Origin: an uncultured Kordiimonas sp.
GTDB taxonomy: Bacteria; Pseudomonadota; Alphaproteobacteria; Sphingomonadales; Kordiimonadaceae
Direction: 5' to 3'
Assembly (NCBI GenBank): GCA_947503575.1
Contig: CANNDZ010000002.1
Coordinates: 620,001 to 684,000, forward strand
DNA length: 64,000 nt
Part shown: positions 8,484-17,261 of the stretch, piece after piece
How the letters are laid out: each line of letters starts with the position of its first letter
Numbering within the stretch: the first letter of the stretch is position 1
Notes under the pieces: model-generated
Told to the model about the DNA's origin: nothing
The model's input: the letters and a program-made list of their open reading frames with translations, nothing else
Databases searched by the model: none
Translations under genes and position numbers: made by a program

Positions 8484-9608
8484 ATGACATTCACCAATAC
8501 AGTTGATGGCAGAGACGTTTTTGATGGGTCCGGGTTCGATAGTTTCTTTCGCGCCGGGCCAAGCGATGACTTTCTGGTCGGCGGTGGCGGCGATGATTAT
8601 CTGATCGGCGGCGCAGGCGATGATTTTATCATCGGTGGTGGCTTTCTTGATGGCCCTATCACTCATATTGACTGGTACGGCGACCTGAACTTTTTTGCCC
8701 CCGTAATACCCGACGACACCCTCTTTGATGGCCGGGACACGTTGCTGGGCGGTTCCGGCAATGACACCATCATTGGGGCCGGTTGGAACGACGGCGCGGT
8801 GGATGATAACGGCCTGTTTGACTTTGGTGAAACCGAAGGCCCGGCCTTTGCCATCGCTATCCCCGGAGCTGAACCGGAAAACGTGATCTGGGGCGGATCG
8901 GGCGACGACCTTATTCAAGGCGGCTTTTTCGCTGATACCATTGGCGGCGGGTCCGGTGATGATGATGTTTCGGGCCTGATTGGCCGTGACCTGCTGTTTG
9001 GTGGAACCGGTAATGACACACTTGATGGCGGTGACGGCGCCGACAGCATTTGGGGCGGGGTCGGCGACGACCTGATCCTGGCCGGCACCGGTGACGACGA
9101 CATTTGGTCCGGCAGCGGCAATGACACCATCGAAGGCCATGATGGTGACGACCTGATCGGCGCGCGCGAAGGCGATGATGATGTGTTCGCCGGTGCGGGC
9201 AACGACACTGTTTTCGGCGCAAGCGGCGATGATGTGATTGCAGGCGCTGGCGGCGCGGATGCCCTGTTTGGCGGGTCTGGCAATGACACAGTTTGGGGCG
9301 ACGCGGGCGATGACGACATATTCGGTGGCACCGGCGATGATGCCTTAATCGGTGGTACAGGCGATGACTTCTTCTATTTCGCGGATGGTCACGGCCAGGA
9401 CACCATCGACGACTTCGACATCTTCGATGACACCCTGGTGTTGGAGTTTGTTAACGACATCAATAACCTGAACGACCTTTTGTTTTTCTCTTTCGACACC
9501 GTCATTGATGGCCAGTTTGGCGTGCTGATCGAAACAACAGACTTTGATAATATTTTCCTTGTCGGTCTGTCTCAGGACGACCTGACCGTCGCGGATATTA
9601 TTTATTAG
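8484..9608 (+). CDS. RTX-type calcium-binding repeat protein
   Basis: This 374-residue protein is built mostly of glycine/aspartate nonapeptide repeats of the GGxGxDxLx kind (for example GGTGNDTLDGGDGADSIWGG). They run from about residue 25 to 295 with one non-repeat insert at about 55-130. A C-terminal region, FYFADGHGQDTIDDFDIFDDTL, resembles the end domain of type I-secreted RTX proteins. There is no Sec signal peptide, consistent with export by an ABC/type I system, none of which is in the window. The repeats fold into calcium-filled beta rolls outside the cell. It sits between the pseudopilin trio and the flp pilin and has a GAGGGT ribosome site. A pilus-associated adhesin role is inferred only from position. 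Confidence 0.88.
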   Translation: MTFTNTVDGRDVFDGSGFDSFFRAGPSDDFLVGGGGDDYLIGGAGDDFIIGGGFLDGPITHIDWYGDLNFFAPVIPDDTLFDGRDTLLGGSGNDTIIGAGWNDGAVDDNGLFDFGETEGPAFAIAIPGAEPENVIWGGSGDDLIQGGFFADTIGGGSGDDDVSGLIGRDLLFGGTGNDTLDGGDGADSIWGGVGDDLILAGTGDDDIWSGSGNDTIEGHDGDDLIGAREGDDDVFAGAGNDTVFGASGDDVIAGAGGADALFGGSGNDTVWGDAGDDDIFGGTGDDALIGGTGDDFFYFADGHGQDTIDDFDIFDDTLVLEFVNDINNLNDLLFFSFDTVIDGQFGVLIETTDFDNIFLVGLSQDDLTVADIIY

Positions 9609-10165
9609 CGTCCAAACCGGCCCTTGCAGAAAAGACGCAGGCAACACCGGCCTAACTTCATCCCCGAATCTCCCCCTATGTACTGAGGCACGGACGTAGA
9701 GGGGAGGCACTACGGCGGCACCCTAATGCTTACCCCCTTCGCTCCGGGGTGCCGCCACCCCAAGCTGGTTTCTCAATACTTCAGGATTGTTGATTTCTGG
9801 CGCTTCCGACTCTGGTTTTTTCCGAGACGGTTTCAACCCGAAACCACCCCTGAGTCTTACTGTTTTCGCTCAGTTTTTGTCTATTTTCGCGTCGAAACTC
9901 CCAAAAGTTGCATAAACTTCATATTTTTTTGCGGGCTCTCAACGGCAAGCACAGTCCGCTGCAATTCCCCTAAAATTGCCAACATCCTGAAAAATAGAGG
10001 CGACAAAACAGCTTCTCAATTTACCTAAAATTAGCAGAAAACTATTGTCAAATATGAAAATAAGTGTTTGTTTTAATTATACTTTTTGAAATTTTGCATT
10101 AACTTTTTGTTCACCCCTGAGGGCCTACTCCTTGTGCATCCAATCTTGGCAGCTGGAGAAAAGAA
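9609..10165 (+). other. 557-bp intergenic region upstream of flp, with competing hairpins
   Basis: No convincing gene is present; the one plus-strand reading frame (9726-10028) has no family features. The first part carries inverted repeats that share bases. 9714-9723 (GGCGGCACCC) pairs with 9747-9756. GGGGT at 9746-9750 can instead pair with ACCCC at 9732-9736 or at 9757-9761. The last 150 bp are AT-rich and likely hold the flp promoter, with a TATACT -10 candidate at 10078-10083 but no good -35. GGAGAAAAGAA precedes the flp ATG. Confidence 0.5.
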
Positions 10166-10390
10166 ATGCTCAAGTTTATGAAAAAATTCCACCGCGACGA
10201 AGAAGGCGCTACGGCCATTGAATATGGTTTGATCGCCGCCCTCGTTGCAATTGCTCTTATCGGTGCCCTTGGTGCCCTTGGTGACTCGCTCGATGGCATG
10301 TTCACTGGCGTATCTGACACCCTTGACGCCAACGCCCCTGCTGCAGGTGGCGGCGATGCCGGTGGTGGTGACGCTGGTGGTGGAGACTAA
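10166..10390 (+). CDS. flp: Flp/Fap type IVb pilin
   Basis: This 74-residue prepilin has a basic leader ending in DEEG, then ATAIEYGLIAALVAIALIGA. The Gly/Ala cleavage site, Glu at +5 and Tyr at +6 of the mature protein define the Flp family. The mature pilin is mostly one hydrophobic helix. The C terminus is an unusual low-complexity tail of three GGGD/AGGGD units. CpaA would process it and the CpaB-TadC machinery would assemble it into bundled adhesive pili. It is separated from the machinery genes by a strong terminator, which fits high, separate expression of the major pilin. Confidence 0.95.
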   Translation: MLKFMKKFHRDEEGATAIEYGLIAALVAIALIGALGALGDSLDGMFTGVSDTLDANAPAAGGGDAGGGDAGGGD

Positions 10391-10421
10391 GCCTCACCTC
10401 CCTAACCGGACTTAACCTCAG

Positions 10422-10462
10422 ATAGCCGCCGGGGGCCCAATCCTTCCGGCGGCTATTTTTTT
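10422..10462 (+). terminator. Rho-independent terminator after flp
   Basis: An 11-bp perfect stem (10422-10432 with 10446-10456, ATAGCCGCCGG) with a 13-base loop runs straight into seven T residues at 10456-10462. It lies 31 bp past the flp stop. It should end or attenuate transcription between pilin and machinery genes. Confidence 0.9.
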
Positions 10463-10554
10463 GGACCCGCGCAGTTTGCATCGCCCTAGTAAGGCGAAGG
10501 CTTTGGCAGAAGCCGCGAAATGCGCTCCGACCTAAACAAACTCAGGTGAACCTC

Positions 10555-11037
10555 ATGACCTCCATGGTCGAACCAGGCATATATTCATTGGTTGCTACGA
10601 TCCTTTTTTGGGCCGCAGCCACTGATCTCAAGGACCGGCGGATACCGAACTTTCAGCCGCTTAGCATTCTTGGCCTGTTCGTCCTGTTGGCTGCATGGCA
10701 GGTTGCTGGCGGTGCACTGGTAACAACAGCCTTTTTATGGCCGCTTGTCGCCGCAGCACTGGTTTTCAGCTTTTGTCTCGTGCTTTTTGCCCTTGGTATG
10801 ATGGGCGGCGGCGACGTAAAGCTAATGGCAGCCGTTGCACTTATTGCTGGTCCTTCGCTCAGCGCAGCTTTCGTTTTGTTTGCAACAATTGCAGGCGGTG
10901 TGGTGTCGCTTGGTGCGCTGGTGCATGCGTCCGCGCACAACACGTCCACTCAATCGGTCAAAGTGCCTTATGGCGTTGCGATCATGGCAGGTGGGCTGTG
11001 GGTTTGTTTCCAAAAAATTACGGTTACGTCTGCCTGA
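10555..11037 (+). CDS. cpaA: CpaA/TadV prepilin peptidase (A24 family)
   Basis: About 160 residues with several transmembrane helices and the two catalytic aspartates of the A24 family: one in AATDLKDRRIPN and one in MMGGGDVKLMAA. The family cleaves Flp prepilin and TadE/F leaders at the inner membrane. This short form lacks the N-methylase domain of PilD, as expected for TadV/CpaA. The ATG at 10555 is favoured because AGGTGA lies 5-6 bases upstream; a GTG at 10546 overlaps that site. It is the first of the machinery genes and is transcribed towards cpaB. Confidence 0.9.
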   Translation: MTSMVEPGIYSLVATILFWAAATDLKDRRIPNFQPLSILGLFVLLAAWQVAGGALVTTAFLWPLVAAALVFSFCLVLFALGMMGGGDVKLMAAVALIAGPSLSAAFVLFATIAGGVVSLGALVHASAHNTSTQSVKVPYGVAIMAGGLWVCFQKITVTSA

Positions 11038-11101
11038 CTAAACGATCTGCGGGATCGGTACAGCCGGTCGGACGCATACCGAATTTAACAGGAGACAAGA
11101 C

Positions 11102-12022
11102 ATGAACCCCAGAAGTCTTATCCTCATTGCCGTGGCGCTTGTTGGTGTTGTTGGCGTGGTATTTTTCACCCGGTCTTTTCTTGCAGACATGCAAAATCAG
11201 GCCAGCCAGGTCCAAACAGTCAGCGCGCCGGTCTCGACCGCAAAAATACTGGTCGCCGCAAAGGACCTTCCGGTTGGCACCATCCTGACGTCCAAGCACG
11301 TTGAATGGCAACCCTGGCCCGAAGCCGGACTGAATGACGCTTATTTCCAGGGCGGCAAAAACAAATTGAAAGAAATCGAAGGCAAAGTGGTGCGGTCGCC
11401 GGTTAACCGCGGGCAACCCATGACAGCATCCGCTGTTGTTGCCCAGGGCGAACGTGGCTTTTTGGCCGCCGTTCTTACCGCTGGTATGCGCGCCGTCACT
11501 GTTAAACTCTCCCCCGTGGCCAGTGTAGGCGGCTTTATCTTCCCCGGTGACCGGGTCGATGTGATCCTGACACACACCATCGAAGTATCCCGAAGCGAGA
11601 AATACACCGCAGCTGAAACCGTGTTTCAGAATGTGCGCGTGCTGGCTGTGGACCAACGCAGTGCAGTTCAGGATGAAAAAATTCAGGTGGCAAAAACCGC
11701 TACCATAGAAGTGACACCCAAAATGGCAGAAAAAGTGGCGATGCTGGAAAAACTCGGCACCCTGTCACTTAGCCTCAGAAGCCTGACAAGTGATGGCATG
11801 CAAACAGCGGAAGCAAACCCTGACAGCCCGCCCATCAGCCGCACGGTCAGCCACACGCTGGGTCATGAAGTCAGCCGCTTTTTGCCAGCAATGGACGAAG
11901 ACGCATCCACCAACACTGTGCGCGTCAGCCGCGGCAACATAGTTTCCACTATTGAAACTGCGCGCGCCGGACCCGGGTCGCAACCATCAGGATCGCAACC
12001 ATCTCAGGGAGATGACCAATGA
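11102..12022 (+). CDS. cpaB: Flp pilus assembly protein CpaB/RcpC
   Basis: The 306-residue protein has an N-terminal membrane anchor (LILIAVALVGVVGVVFF). A SAF domain follows (ILVAAKDLPVGTILTSKHVEWQPWP ... GKVVRSPVNRGQPM), then the RcpC/CpaB C-terminal domain (AVTVKLSPVASVGGFIFPGDRVDVILT). CpaB is periplasmic and is thought to work with the CpaC secretin at the outer membrane. A strong AGGAGA site precedes the ATG. The stop overlaps the cpaC start by 4 bp (ATGA). Confidence 0.93.
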   Translation: MNPRSLILIAVALVGVVGVVFFTRSFLADMQNQASQVQTVSAPVSTAKILVAAKDLPVGTILTSKHVEWQPWPEAGLNDAYFQGGKNKLKEIEGKVVRSPVNRGQPMTASAVVAQGERGFLAAVLTAGMRAVTVKLSPVASVGGFIFPGDRVDVILTHTIEVSRSEKYTAAETVFQNVRVLAVDQRSAVQDEKIQVAKTATIEVTPKMAEKVAMLEKLGTLSLSLRSLTSDGMQTAEANPDSPPISRTVSHTLGHEVSRFLPAMDEDASTNTVRVSRGNIVSTIETARAGPGSQPSGSQPSQGDDQ

Positions 12023-13464
12023 TTAAGCTGATACTCAGACATCTGGTCAGGGTCACAATTCTGGCCTGCCTGACGGCGGCGGCATCCATTATGGCGCAAG
12101 CGGCCCCCCTTACCCAAAAACACGGTGCCAGTGTGCTGGCTCCAAGCGAAGGCGCTTTGTCGATAGAGGTAAATAAAGGAACCCTCATACGGCTGGACCG
12201 CCCAGCATCAGAAGTGTTCATCGCCAACCCGGAAATCGCAGACGTTCAGGTTAAATCCAACCGCGTGATTTACATCTTCGGACGGGCACAAGGCGAAACC
12301 AGTTTTTATGCACTGGATAAAGATGACCAGACGATTTTTTCGTCAAACGTCATTGTTACCCGCAACCTGTCGGCGCTCCGGGGTGCCTATGACCGCCTAT
12401 TACCAGGTGCCCCCATCAAAGCCATGATGATGGGCCAACTGGTGGTGCTTGAAGGCAATGTTGGCTCCCCCGCCGAAGCTGCGATGGCAGAGCAGCTTGC
12501 ACGCAATGTGCTGTCATCCGACAAGGTGATGAACAGCATTAATGTTTTGCAGCCAACGCAAGTGAACTTGCGCGTCCGCATCGCTGAAGTCAGCCGCACG
12601 GTGCTAAAGCAGCTTGGTGTTAATTGGGAAGGGTTTTATACTGGCTCCAACATCGGATTCGGCATCGCCAATGGCCGCGATGTATCCAACATTATTGCAG
12701 ACCCGGTCACGCAGCTCCCGCTGGAGGTTTTCAATCCACCGAGTGTGGGGAATGCGCTGTTCGGTGAAATTTTCACCGGTGGGCTTGATCTGAATTACGC
12801 CATCGATGCGCTGGACCAGGAAGGCTTCATCAAGGTTTTGGCCGAACCAAACCTAACGGCACTTACCGGCCAAAGCGCTAACTTCCTGGCGGGCGGCGAG
12901 TTCCCGGTTCCTGTTCCCAGCATCAACGGGTTGGGTATTGAATACCGCGAATTTGGCGTGAAACTGGATTTCACCCCAACGGTAATGAGCACAGGCCGCA
13001 TTTCGATGCATGTACGGCCAGAAGTCAGTGACCTGTCAACGGCGGGCGCCATCCGGGTGGAAGGCATTAGCGTGCCGTCCATCAGTACCCGCCGGGCTGA
13101 AACAACAGTTGAACTGGGCAGCGGGCAGTCTTTCGCCATAGCGGGCTTGATTGAAAACAATATCGTTCAGGACGCCAACAAATTCCCCGGGCTGGGTGAT
13201 ATTCCAATCATCGGTGCGCTATTCCGGTCAGAAGAATTTCGCCGCGAAGAAACCGAACTGCTGATCGTTATCACCCCCTATATTGTGCGCCCCGTCGGGG
13301 ACCGCCAGATGGCGCTGCCCACTGACAACTACCGCGCCCCAACTGACATGCAGCGGTACTTCGGCGAAAAACGCTGGGTTGAAAACAACCCTGGCACGCT
13401 TCAGCAGCAAGACAGAAAAGCCGGTCCATCGCTTAAACAACGCGCTGGCTTCAAGCTGGATTAA
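12019..13464 (+). CDS. cpaC: Outer-membrane secretin CpaC/RcpA
   Basis: The 481-residue protein has a signal peptide ending near AQA/APL. A pilus-secretin N-terminal domain follows (LSIEVNKGTLIRLDRPASEVFIANPEIADV), then a BON-like segment (VVLEGNVGSPAEAAMAEQLA). The secretin domain comes next, with VPVPSINGLGIEYREFGVKLDFTPTV, GQSFAIAGLI and the end motif TELLIVITPYIVRPV. It forms the outer-membrane channel for the Flp pilus. It overlaps cpaB by 4 bp and is followed 14 bp later by cpaD. Confidence 0.94.
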   Translation: MIKLILRHLVRVTILACLTAAASIMAQAAPLTQKHGASVLAPSEGALSIEVNKGTLIRLDRPASEVFIANPEIADVQVKSNRVIYIFGRAQGETSFYALDKDDQTIFSSNVIVTRNLSALRGAYDRLLPGAPIKAMMMGQLVVLEGNVGSPAEAAMAEQLARNVLSSDKVMNSINVLQPTQVNLRVRIAEVSRTVLKQLGVNWEGFYTGSNIGFGIANGRDVSNIIADPVTQLPLEVFNPPSVGNALFGEIFTGGLDLNYAIDALDQEGFIKVLAEPNLTALTGQSANFLAGGEFPVPVPSINGLGIEYREFGVKLDFTPTVMSTGRISMHVRPEVSDLSTAGAIRVEGISVPSISTRRAETTVELGSGQSFAIAGLIENNIVQDANKFPGLGDIPIIGALFRSEEFRREETELLIVITPYIVRPVGDRQMALPTDNYRAPTDMQRYFGEKRWVENNPGTLQQQDRKAGPSLKQRAGFKLD

Positions 13465-13478
13465 GGAAGGACAGAACC

Positions 13479-14171
13479 ATGACAACGATAAAATCACCAT
13501 TGGTTAAACTGCTAACGCTTGCTGCGGCTGGTCTGTCCCTTGCGGCATGCCAGCATGGCTCCGTCACCGAACCGGCAGTCAGCGAAACAGTGATGCGCAA
13601 TGAAGTCAAAATGGTGCGCCTGCCCTTCACCATAAAGGCAGAAGACGACGATACAACAACCCCGTCCAGCTACACGCTTGCAGGCGTCAACCTGTTCCTG
13701 CGCAGCGTAAACGCAGGCCATGCCGATGTCGTCCTGCTGGATGCCCCTAACGTGGATCAGGCGCGCATTAATGAAATCGCGGCCCACATCAAACGCGGCG
13801 GGTTTGTTTATGGTGGCACCAGCACACTGGGCGCAGCCCCGGCCGACGGTGAAATCACCTTGTATGTGGAACGGCATATTGTGGTGCCGCCAAATTGTGG
13901 CTTCTGGCGGAGCGAAACATCATCCAATGACAAAAATAACGCATCTTCATTTCATGGGTGTGCCTCTATGGCCAACCTGGGGATGATGATTGCCAATCCA
14001 CGCGACCTGATCGCCGGACAAGGCAACGGTAATTCAACCGCGTCTGCTGTGGGCGCGCTTTATTCGCCGACGCCTCAGTCATCCGGGCCAACCATTACCA
14101 TGTCGCTGGATGGTATCGCCAACATGCCAGCGCCCACCAGCACAAGGCCGTCCGGCGGCGGCGATAATTAG
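13479..14171 (+). CDS. cpaD: CpaD-family pilus assembly lipoprotein
   Basis: The 230-residue product has a lipoprotein signal peptide with lipobox LAAC at about residue 24. The following region carries the CpaD pattern: ITLYVERHIVVPPNCGFWR, then CASMANLGMMIANPRDLIAGQG. The last is a strongly conserved block of the CpaD pilus lipoprotein family. It should sit in the outer membrane and help secretin assembly. Position between cpaC and cpaE is the standard order. Confidence 0.9.
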   Translation: MTTIKSPLVKLLTLAAAGLSLAACQHGSVTEPAVSETVMRNEVKMVRLPFTIKAEDDDTTTPSSYTLAGVNLFLRSVNAGHADVVLLDAPNVDQARINEIAAHIKRGGFVYGGTSTLGAAPADGEITLYVERHIVVPPNCGFWRSETSSNDKNNASSFHGCASMANLGMMIANPRDLIAGQGNGNSTASAVGALYSPTPQSSGPTITMSLDGIANMPAPTSTRPSGGGDN

Positions 14172-14224
14172 GCAACCCAGAATTCAGTAATCCAGAATTA
14201 GGAACCCGGTCAGGGAGACATATC

Positions 14225-15463
14225 ATGAACGCAGTTGCAACCATTCTTGACGAAAAATCCACCGATGCAGTGCGCCCCGCCTTCGCCGCCTTTGTATGCG
14301 ACGAAATGTCGAGCCAGATTTTGCACCCCATTGTACTAGAGCAAGGCTGGTCCGCTGATATGATTTATGCGGGCGGTATTGCAGCAGGGGTGCGCATGCT
14401 GGGCGGCATGCCCTGCCCGGAATTTATGATCGTGGACCTGTCTGAAAGCAGCGACCCGCGCGCAGATATGCAATCCCTTGCAGATGTCTGCGAAGCGGGC
14501 ACCGTTGTGCTGGCCATAGGCACCATCAATGACGTGACGCTGTACCGCGACCTGTTGACCGCTGGTGTACAGGACTATCTGGTTAAGCCGCTGGCTGCAG
14601 ATACGTTGCGGGAAGCAATTGTTGCCGCGCAGGACGCGATGCTGATACCGGACGCAGAAGAAGAAGCCGAAGACGCAAGCCCCGGTGAAAGAGTGGTGTT
14701 TGTTGGCCTGCGCGGCGGTGTTGGAACCAGCACACTGGTATCAAACATTGCGTGGCTTATGGCCGAGCGGCAGGAAAAAACAGTTCTGCTGGACCTTGAT
14801 TTATATTTCGGAACGTCCGCGATGCAGTTTGATCTGGAACCCGGTCGCGGGCTGTCGGATGCGCTCGAAAATCCAGACCGTGTGGACGGCCTGTTTCTGG
14901 AGCGCGCGGTCGTAAAACCTCATGAAAATCTGGCAATACTTGGCTCTGAAGCGCCGGTTGGATCCTTGCAGGAACCAGCCAGCGGATCCTTGCAGCAGTT
15001 GATCGGGTCATTGGCTGACAGCTTTAAAAACGTGGTAGTCGATGTGCCGCGTCAGATGCTGGGCGCGCATTCTGACCTGCTGTCTGCCGCCAAAGACATT
15101 GTGCTGGTAACAGACTATTCCCTGACCGCCGCGCGGGACTGCATCCGCCTGTTGGCCCACATCAAACAGGTGGCCCCAAACGCCAGCGTGCACGTCGTCG
15201 CCAGCAACACAGGCACAGGGCCGCAGGAAGTGGAACAGAAAGATTTTGAAAATTCTATCGAACACGCAACAGACGTAACCATACCCGGCGATAGCAAAAC
15301 ACTGCTGGCCACAGCACAGCGCAGCAAGCTGGTAGTAGAAGATGCCGCCTCCAGCAAGCTAGCAGCCGCCTACAAGGATGTGCTGGCCGCTATTGTTGCG
15401 GTTGATGAAGACGCACAGTCCAGCAACGGCTGGCTTGCAAAACTGTTCAAGAAAAGCGCGTAA
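14225..15463 (+). CDS. cpaE: CpaE/TadZ pilus localisation ATPase
   Basis: The 412-residue protein has an N-terminal receiver-like domain: FMIVDLSES near residue 80, and VQDYLVKPLAADTLREAI with the usual Lys. A MinD/ParA-like ATPase domain begins at Gly161 with GLRGGVGTSTL, the Lys-poor P-loop variant common in TadZ. TVLLDLDLYFG and VDVPRQMLGAH follow. TadZ/CpaE marks the polar site of pilus assembly and recruits the CpaF motor. An AGGGAGA site precedes the ATG. Confidence 0.92.
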   Translation: MNAVATILDEKSTDAVRPAFAAFVCDEMSSQILHPIVLEQGWSADMIYAGGIAAGVRMLGGMPCPEFMIVDLSESSDPRADMQSLADVCEAGTVVLAIGTINDVTLYRDLLTAGVQDYLVKPLAADTLREAIVAAQDAMLIPDAEEEAEDASPGERVVFVGLRGGVGTSTLVSNIAWLMAERQEKTVLLDLDLYFGTSAMQFDLEPGRGLSDALENPDRVDGLFLERAVVKPHENLAILGSEAPVGSLQEPASGSLQQLIGSLADSFKNVVVDVPRQMLGAHSDLLSAAKDIVLVTDYSLTAARDCIRLLAHIKQVAPNASVHVVASNTGTGPQEVEQKDFENSIEHATDVTIPGDSKTLLATAQRSKLVVEDAASSKLAAAYKDVLAAIVAVDEDAQSSNGWLAKLFKKSA

Positions 15464-15478
15464 CTGAGGAGCCGCCGC

Positions 15479-17257
15479 ATGAAACCCCAGGCATTCGGCA
15501 AAAAGAAAACTGGCTTTCGCCGTGCTGCGCCGGCCGGGTTTGGGCGCGGTGCGCACCCTGCAGGTGCGGCGCACACTCCGGCCATGTCAGACGTTTCAGG
15601 CGCTCCGGCAAATGACCACCCAGCCCCGCAGCTTGTTGCCAGCCCCATGGCAGCAAGCGACAATAGCATCCGCACACCCGCTGACCCGTCCGCCACTGGC
15701 ACGGGCCCTTCAGACCAAACGCCCGTAGACCGCGCTGCAAGCCTAGGTGAACAGGCTCTGCCAAAATGCTTCACGGCCGATGAACTGCGTATGGCAACCA
15801 AAGGGGAGGTCACACACAAGCTGTCGTTAATTGTTGCCGACCTTGCCGAAGCCGATGGCCTGGAGTTGGGCGACAAGGAAATTAAGGATGTGGCCACCTA
15901 CCTGCTGAATGAGGCAGAAGCCAGCATTGGCCCGATTGGTGACACCGGGGCGCAGGACACCACCAACAGCAAAAATGACAGCAAACAAGACAAGCGCAAA
16001 ACACTAGATGACGCCAAAGAGCGTGTGCAAGCGCTGTTGATGGAACATATAGACCCTGTGGCTGCCGCCGATCTGCCTCGTCCCGAGCTGACCGAGCAAG
16101 TGGGCGAGGTAGTTGGCGAGCTGCTGGTGCAGGAAAAGATCAACCTTAACCTGACAGAACAAAGCGATCTGGTCACTCTGTTGATGGATGACATGCTGGG
16201 CCTTGGCCCGCTGGAGCCCTTGCTGGCAGACGAGAGCATTTCAGATATTATGATCAACGGGCCTCGGCAGGTTTATGTGGAACAAAAAGGCAAGTTGCGC
16301 CTGACGGATGTCGCGTTCCGCGACAATCAGCACCTGATGAATATCGCACAGCGTATCGTGACAGCCGTTGGTCGCCGCGTCGACGAAAGTTCGCCCATTT
16401 GTGATGCCCGCTTGGCGGATGGTAGCCGCGTGAATGTGATCGCGCCGCCGCTTGCCATCGATGGGGCCTCCATCTCGATCAGGAAGTTTACTAAAGACAA
16501 AATCACGCTCGATAAAATGCTGGATTTCGGCAGTATTTCACCGCCGCTTGCCAAAGTGCTGAAAATTGCGGGTGCGTGCCGCCTGAATATCCTGATTTCG
16601 GGCGGGACCGGGTCGGGTAAAACAACCATGCTGAATGCCCTGAGCCGTATGATTGACCAGGGCGAGCGTGTTGTCACCATTGAGGACGCGGCCGAACTGC
16701 AACTACAACAGCCGCATGTGGTACGCCTCGAAACCCGCCCCGCCAATTTGGAAGGCAGCGGCGAGGTGGACATGCGCGACTTGGTTAAAAACGCCCTGCG
16801 GATGCGGCCAGACCGGATCATCCTGGGGGAAATCCGAGGCGGTGAAGCCATTGATATGTTGCAGGCCATGAACACCGGCCACGACGGGTCGATGGGCACC
16901 ATTCACGCAAACCGCCCGCGCGAAGCGCTGACCCGGCTGGAAAATATGGTGAATATGGCGGGCCTGAACCTGCCGCCCAAGGCCATCCGCGAACAGATTT
17001 CAGCGTCACTGGATTTGATCGTTCAGGTCCAGCGCATGCGCGATGGCGGGCGGCGCACAACGCATGTAACCGAAGTGGTTGGCATGGAAGGTGACGTGAT
17101 CACCACACAGGACCTGTTCCGCTATGAATTTACCGGCGAAGACGAAGGAGGCCGTCTGATTGGCGACTTTAAGTCAACCGGTGTGCGGCCTCATTTCCTC
17201 ACGAACGCTGAATACTTTGGGCTGCACCGCGCCCTGATGGATGCAATGAACGGATAG
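15479..17257 (+). CDS. cpaF: CpaF/TadA pilus assembly ATPase
   Basis: This 592-residue secretion ATPase has a Walker A P-loop at residues 375-383 (GGTGSGKTT). It also has an Asp box and Walker B region (RPDRIILGEIRGGEAIDMLQAMNTGHDGSMGTIHANRPREAL) and the His-rich sensor seen in TadA. The first 100-130 residues are a low-complexity Ala/Pro/Asp-rich extension beginning MKPQAFGKKKTGFRRAAPAG. This makes the protein longer than the roughly 430-500 residues usual for CpaF. It powers Flp pilus extension and retraction as a cytoplasmic hexamer beside TadB and TadC. Gaps to its neighbours are only 15 and 4 bp. Confidence 0.95.
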   Translation: MKPQAFGKKKTGFRRAAPAGFGRGAHPAGAAHTPAMSDVSGAPANDHPAPQLVASPMAASDNSIRTPADPSATGTGPSDQTPVDRAASLGEQALPKCFTADELRMATKGEVTHKLSLIVADLAEADGLELGDKEIKDVATYLLNEAEASIGPIGDTGAQDTTNSKNDSKQDKRKTLDDAKERVQALLMEHIDPVAAADLPRPELTEQVGEVVGELLVQEKINLNLTEQSDLVTLLMDDMLGLGPLEPLLADESISDIMINGPRQVYVEQKGKLRLTDVAFRDNQHLMNIAQRIVTAVGRRVDESSPICDARLADGSRVNVIAPPLAIDGASISIRKFTKDKITLDKMLDFGSISPPLAKVLKIAGACRLNILISGGTGSGKTTMLNALSRMIDQGERVVTIEDAAELQLQQPHVVRLETRPANLEGSGEVDMRDLVKNALRMRPDRIILGEIRGGEAIDMLQAMNTGHDGSMGTIHANRPREALTRLENMVNMAGLNLPPKAIREQISASLDLIVQVQRMRDGGRRTTHVTEVVGMEGDVITTQDLFRYEFTGEDEGGRLIGDFKSTGVRPHFLTNAEYFGLHRALMDAMNG

Positions 17258-17261
17258 CCTT

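Noticed and set aside
8403-9331. Long minus-strand frames opposite the RTX gene
   Set aside because: They are Ser/Pro/Ala-rich products of GC-rich repeat DNA read backwards, with no ribosome site or family signal.
9726-10028. 100-residue plus-strand frame between the RTX gene and flp
   Set aside because: Starts inside the hairpin region, has no ribosome site and no recognisable protein features.
10160-10175. Sigma-54 promoter at TTGGCAGCTGGAG before flp
   Set aside because: The GC half of the -12/-24 pair is missing at the required distance, and the site overlaps the ribosome-binding region.
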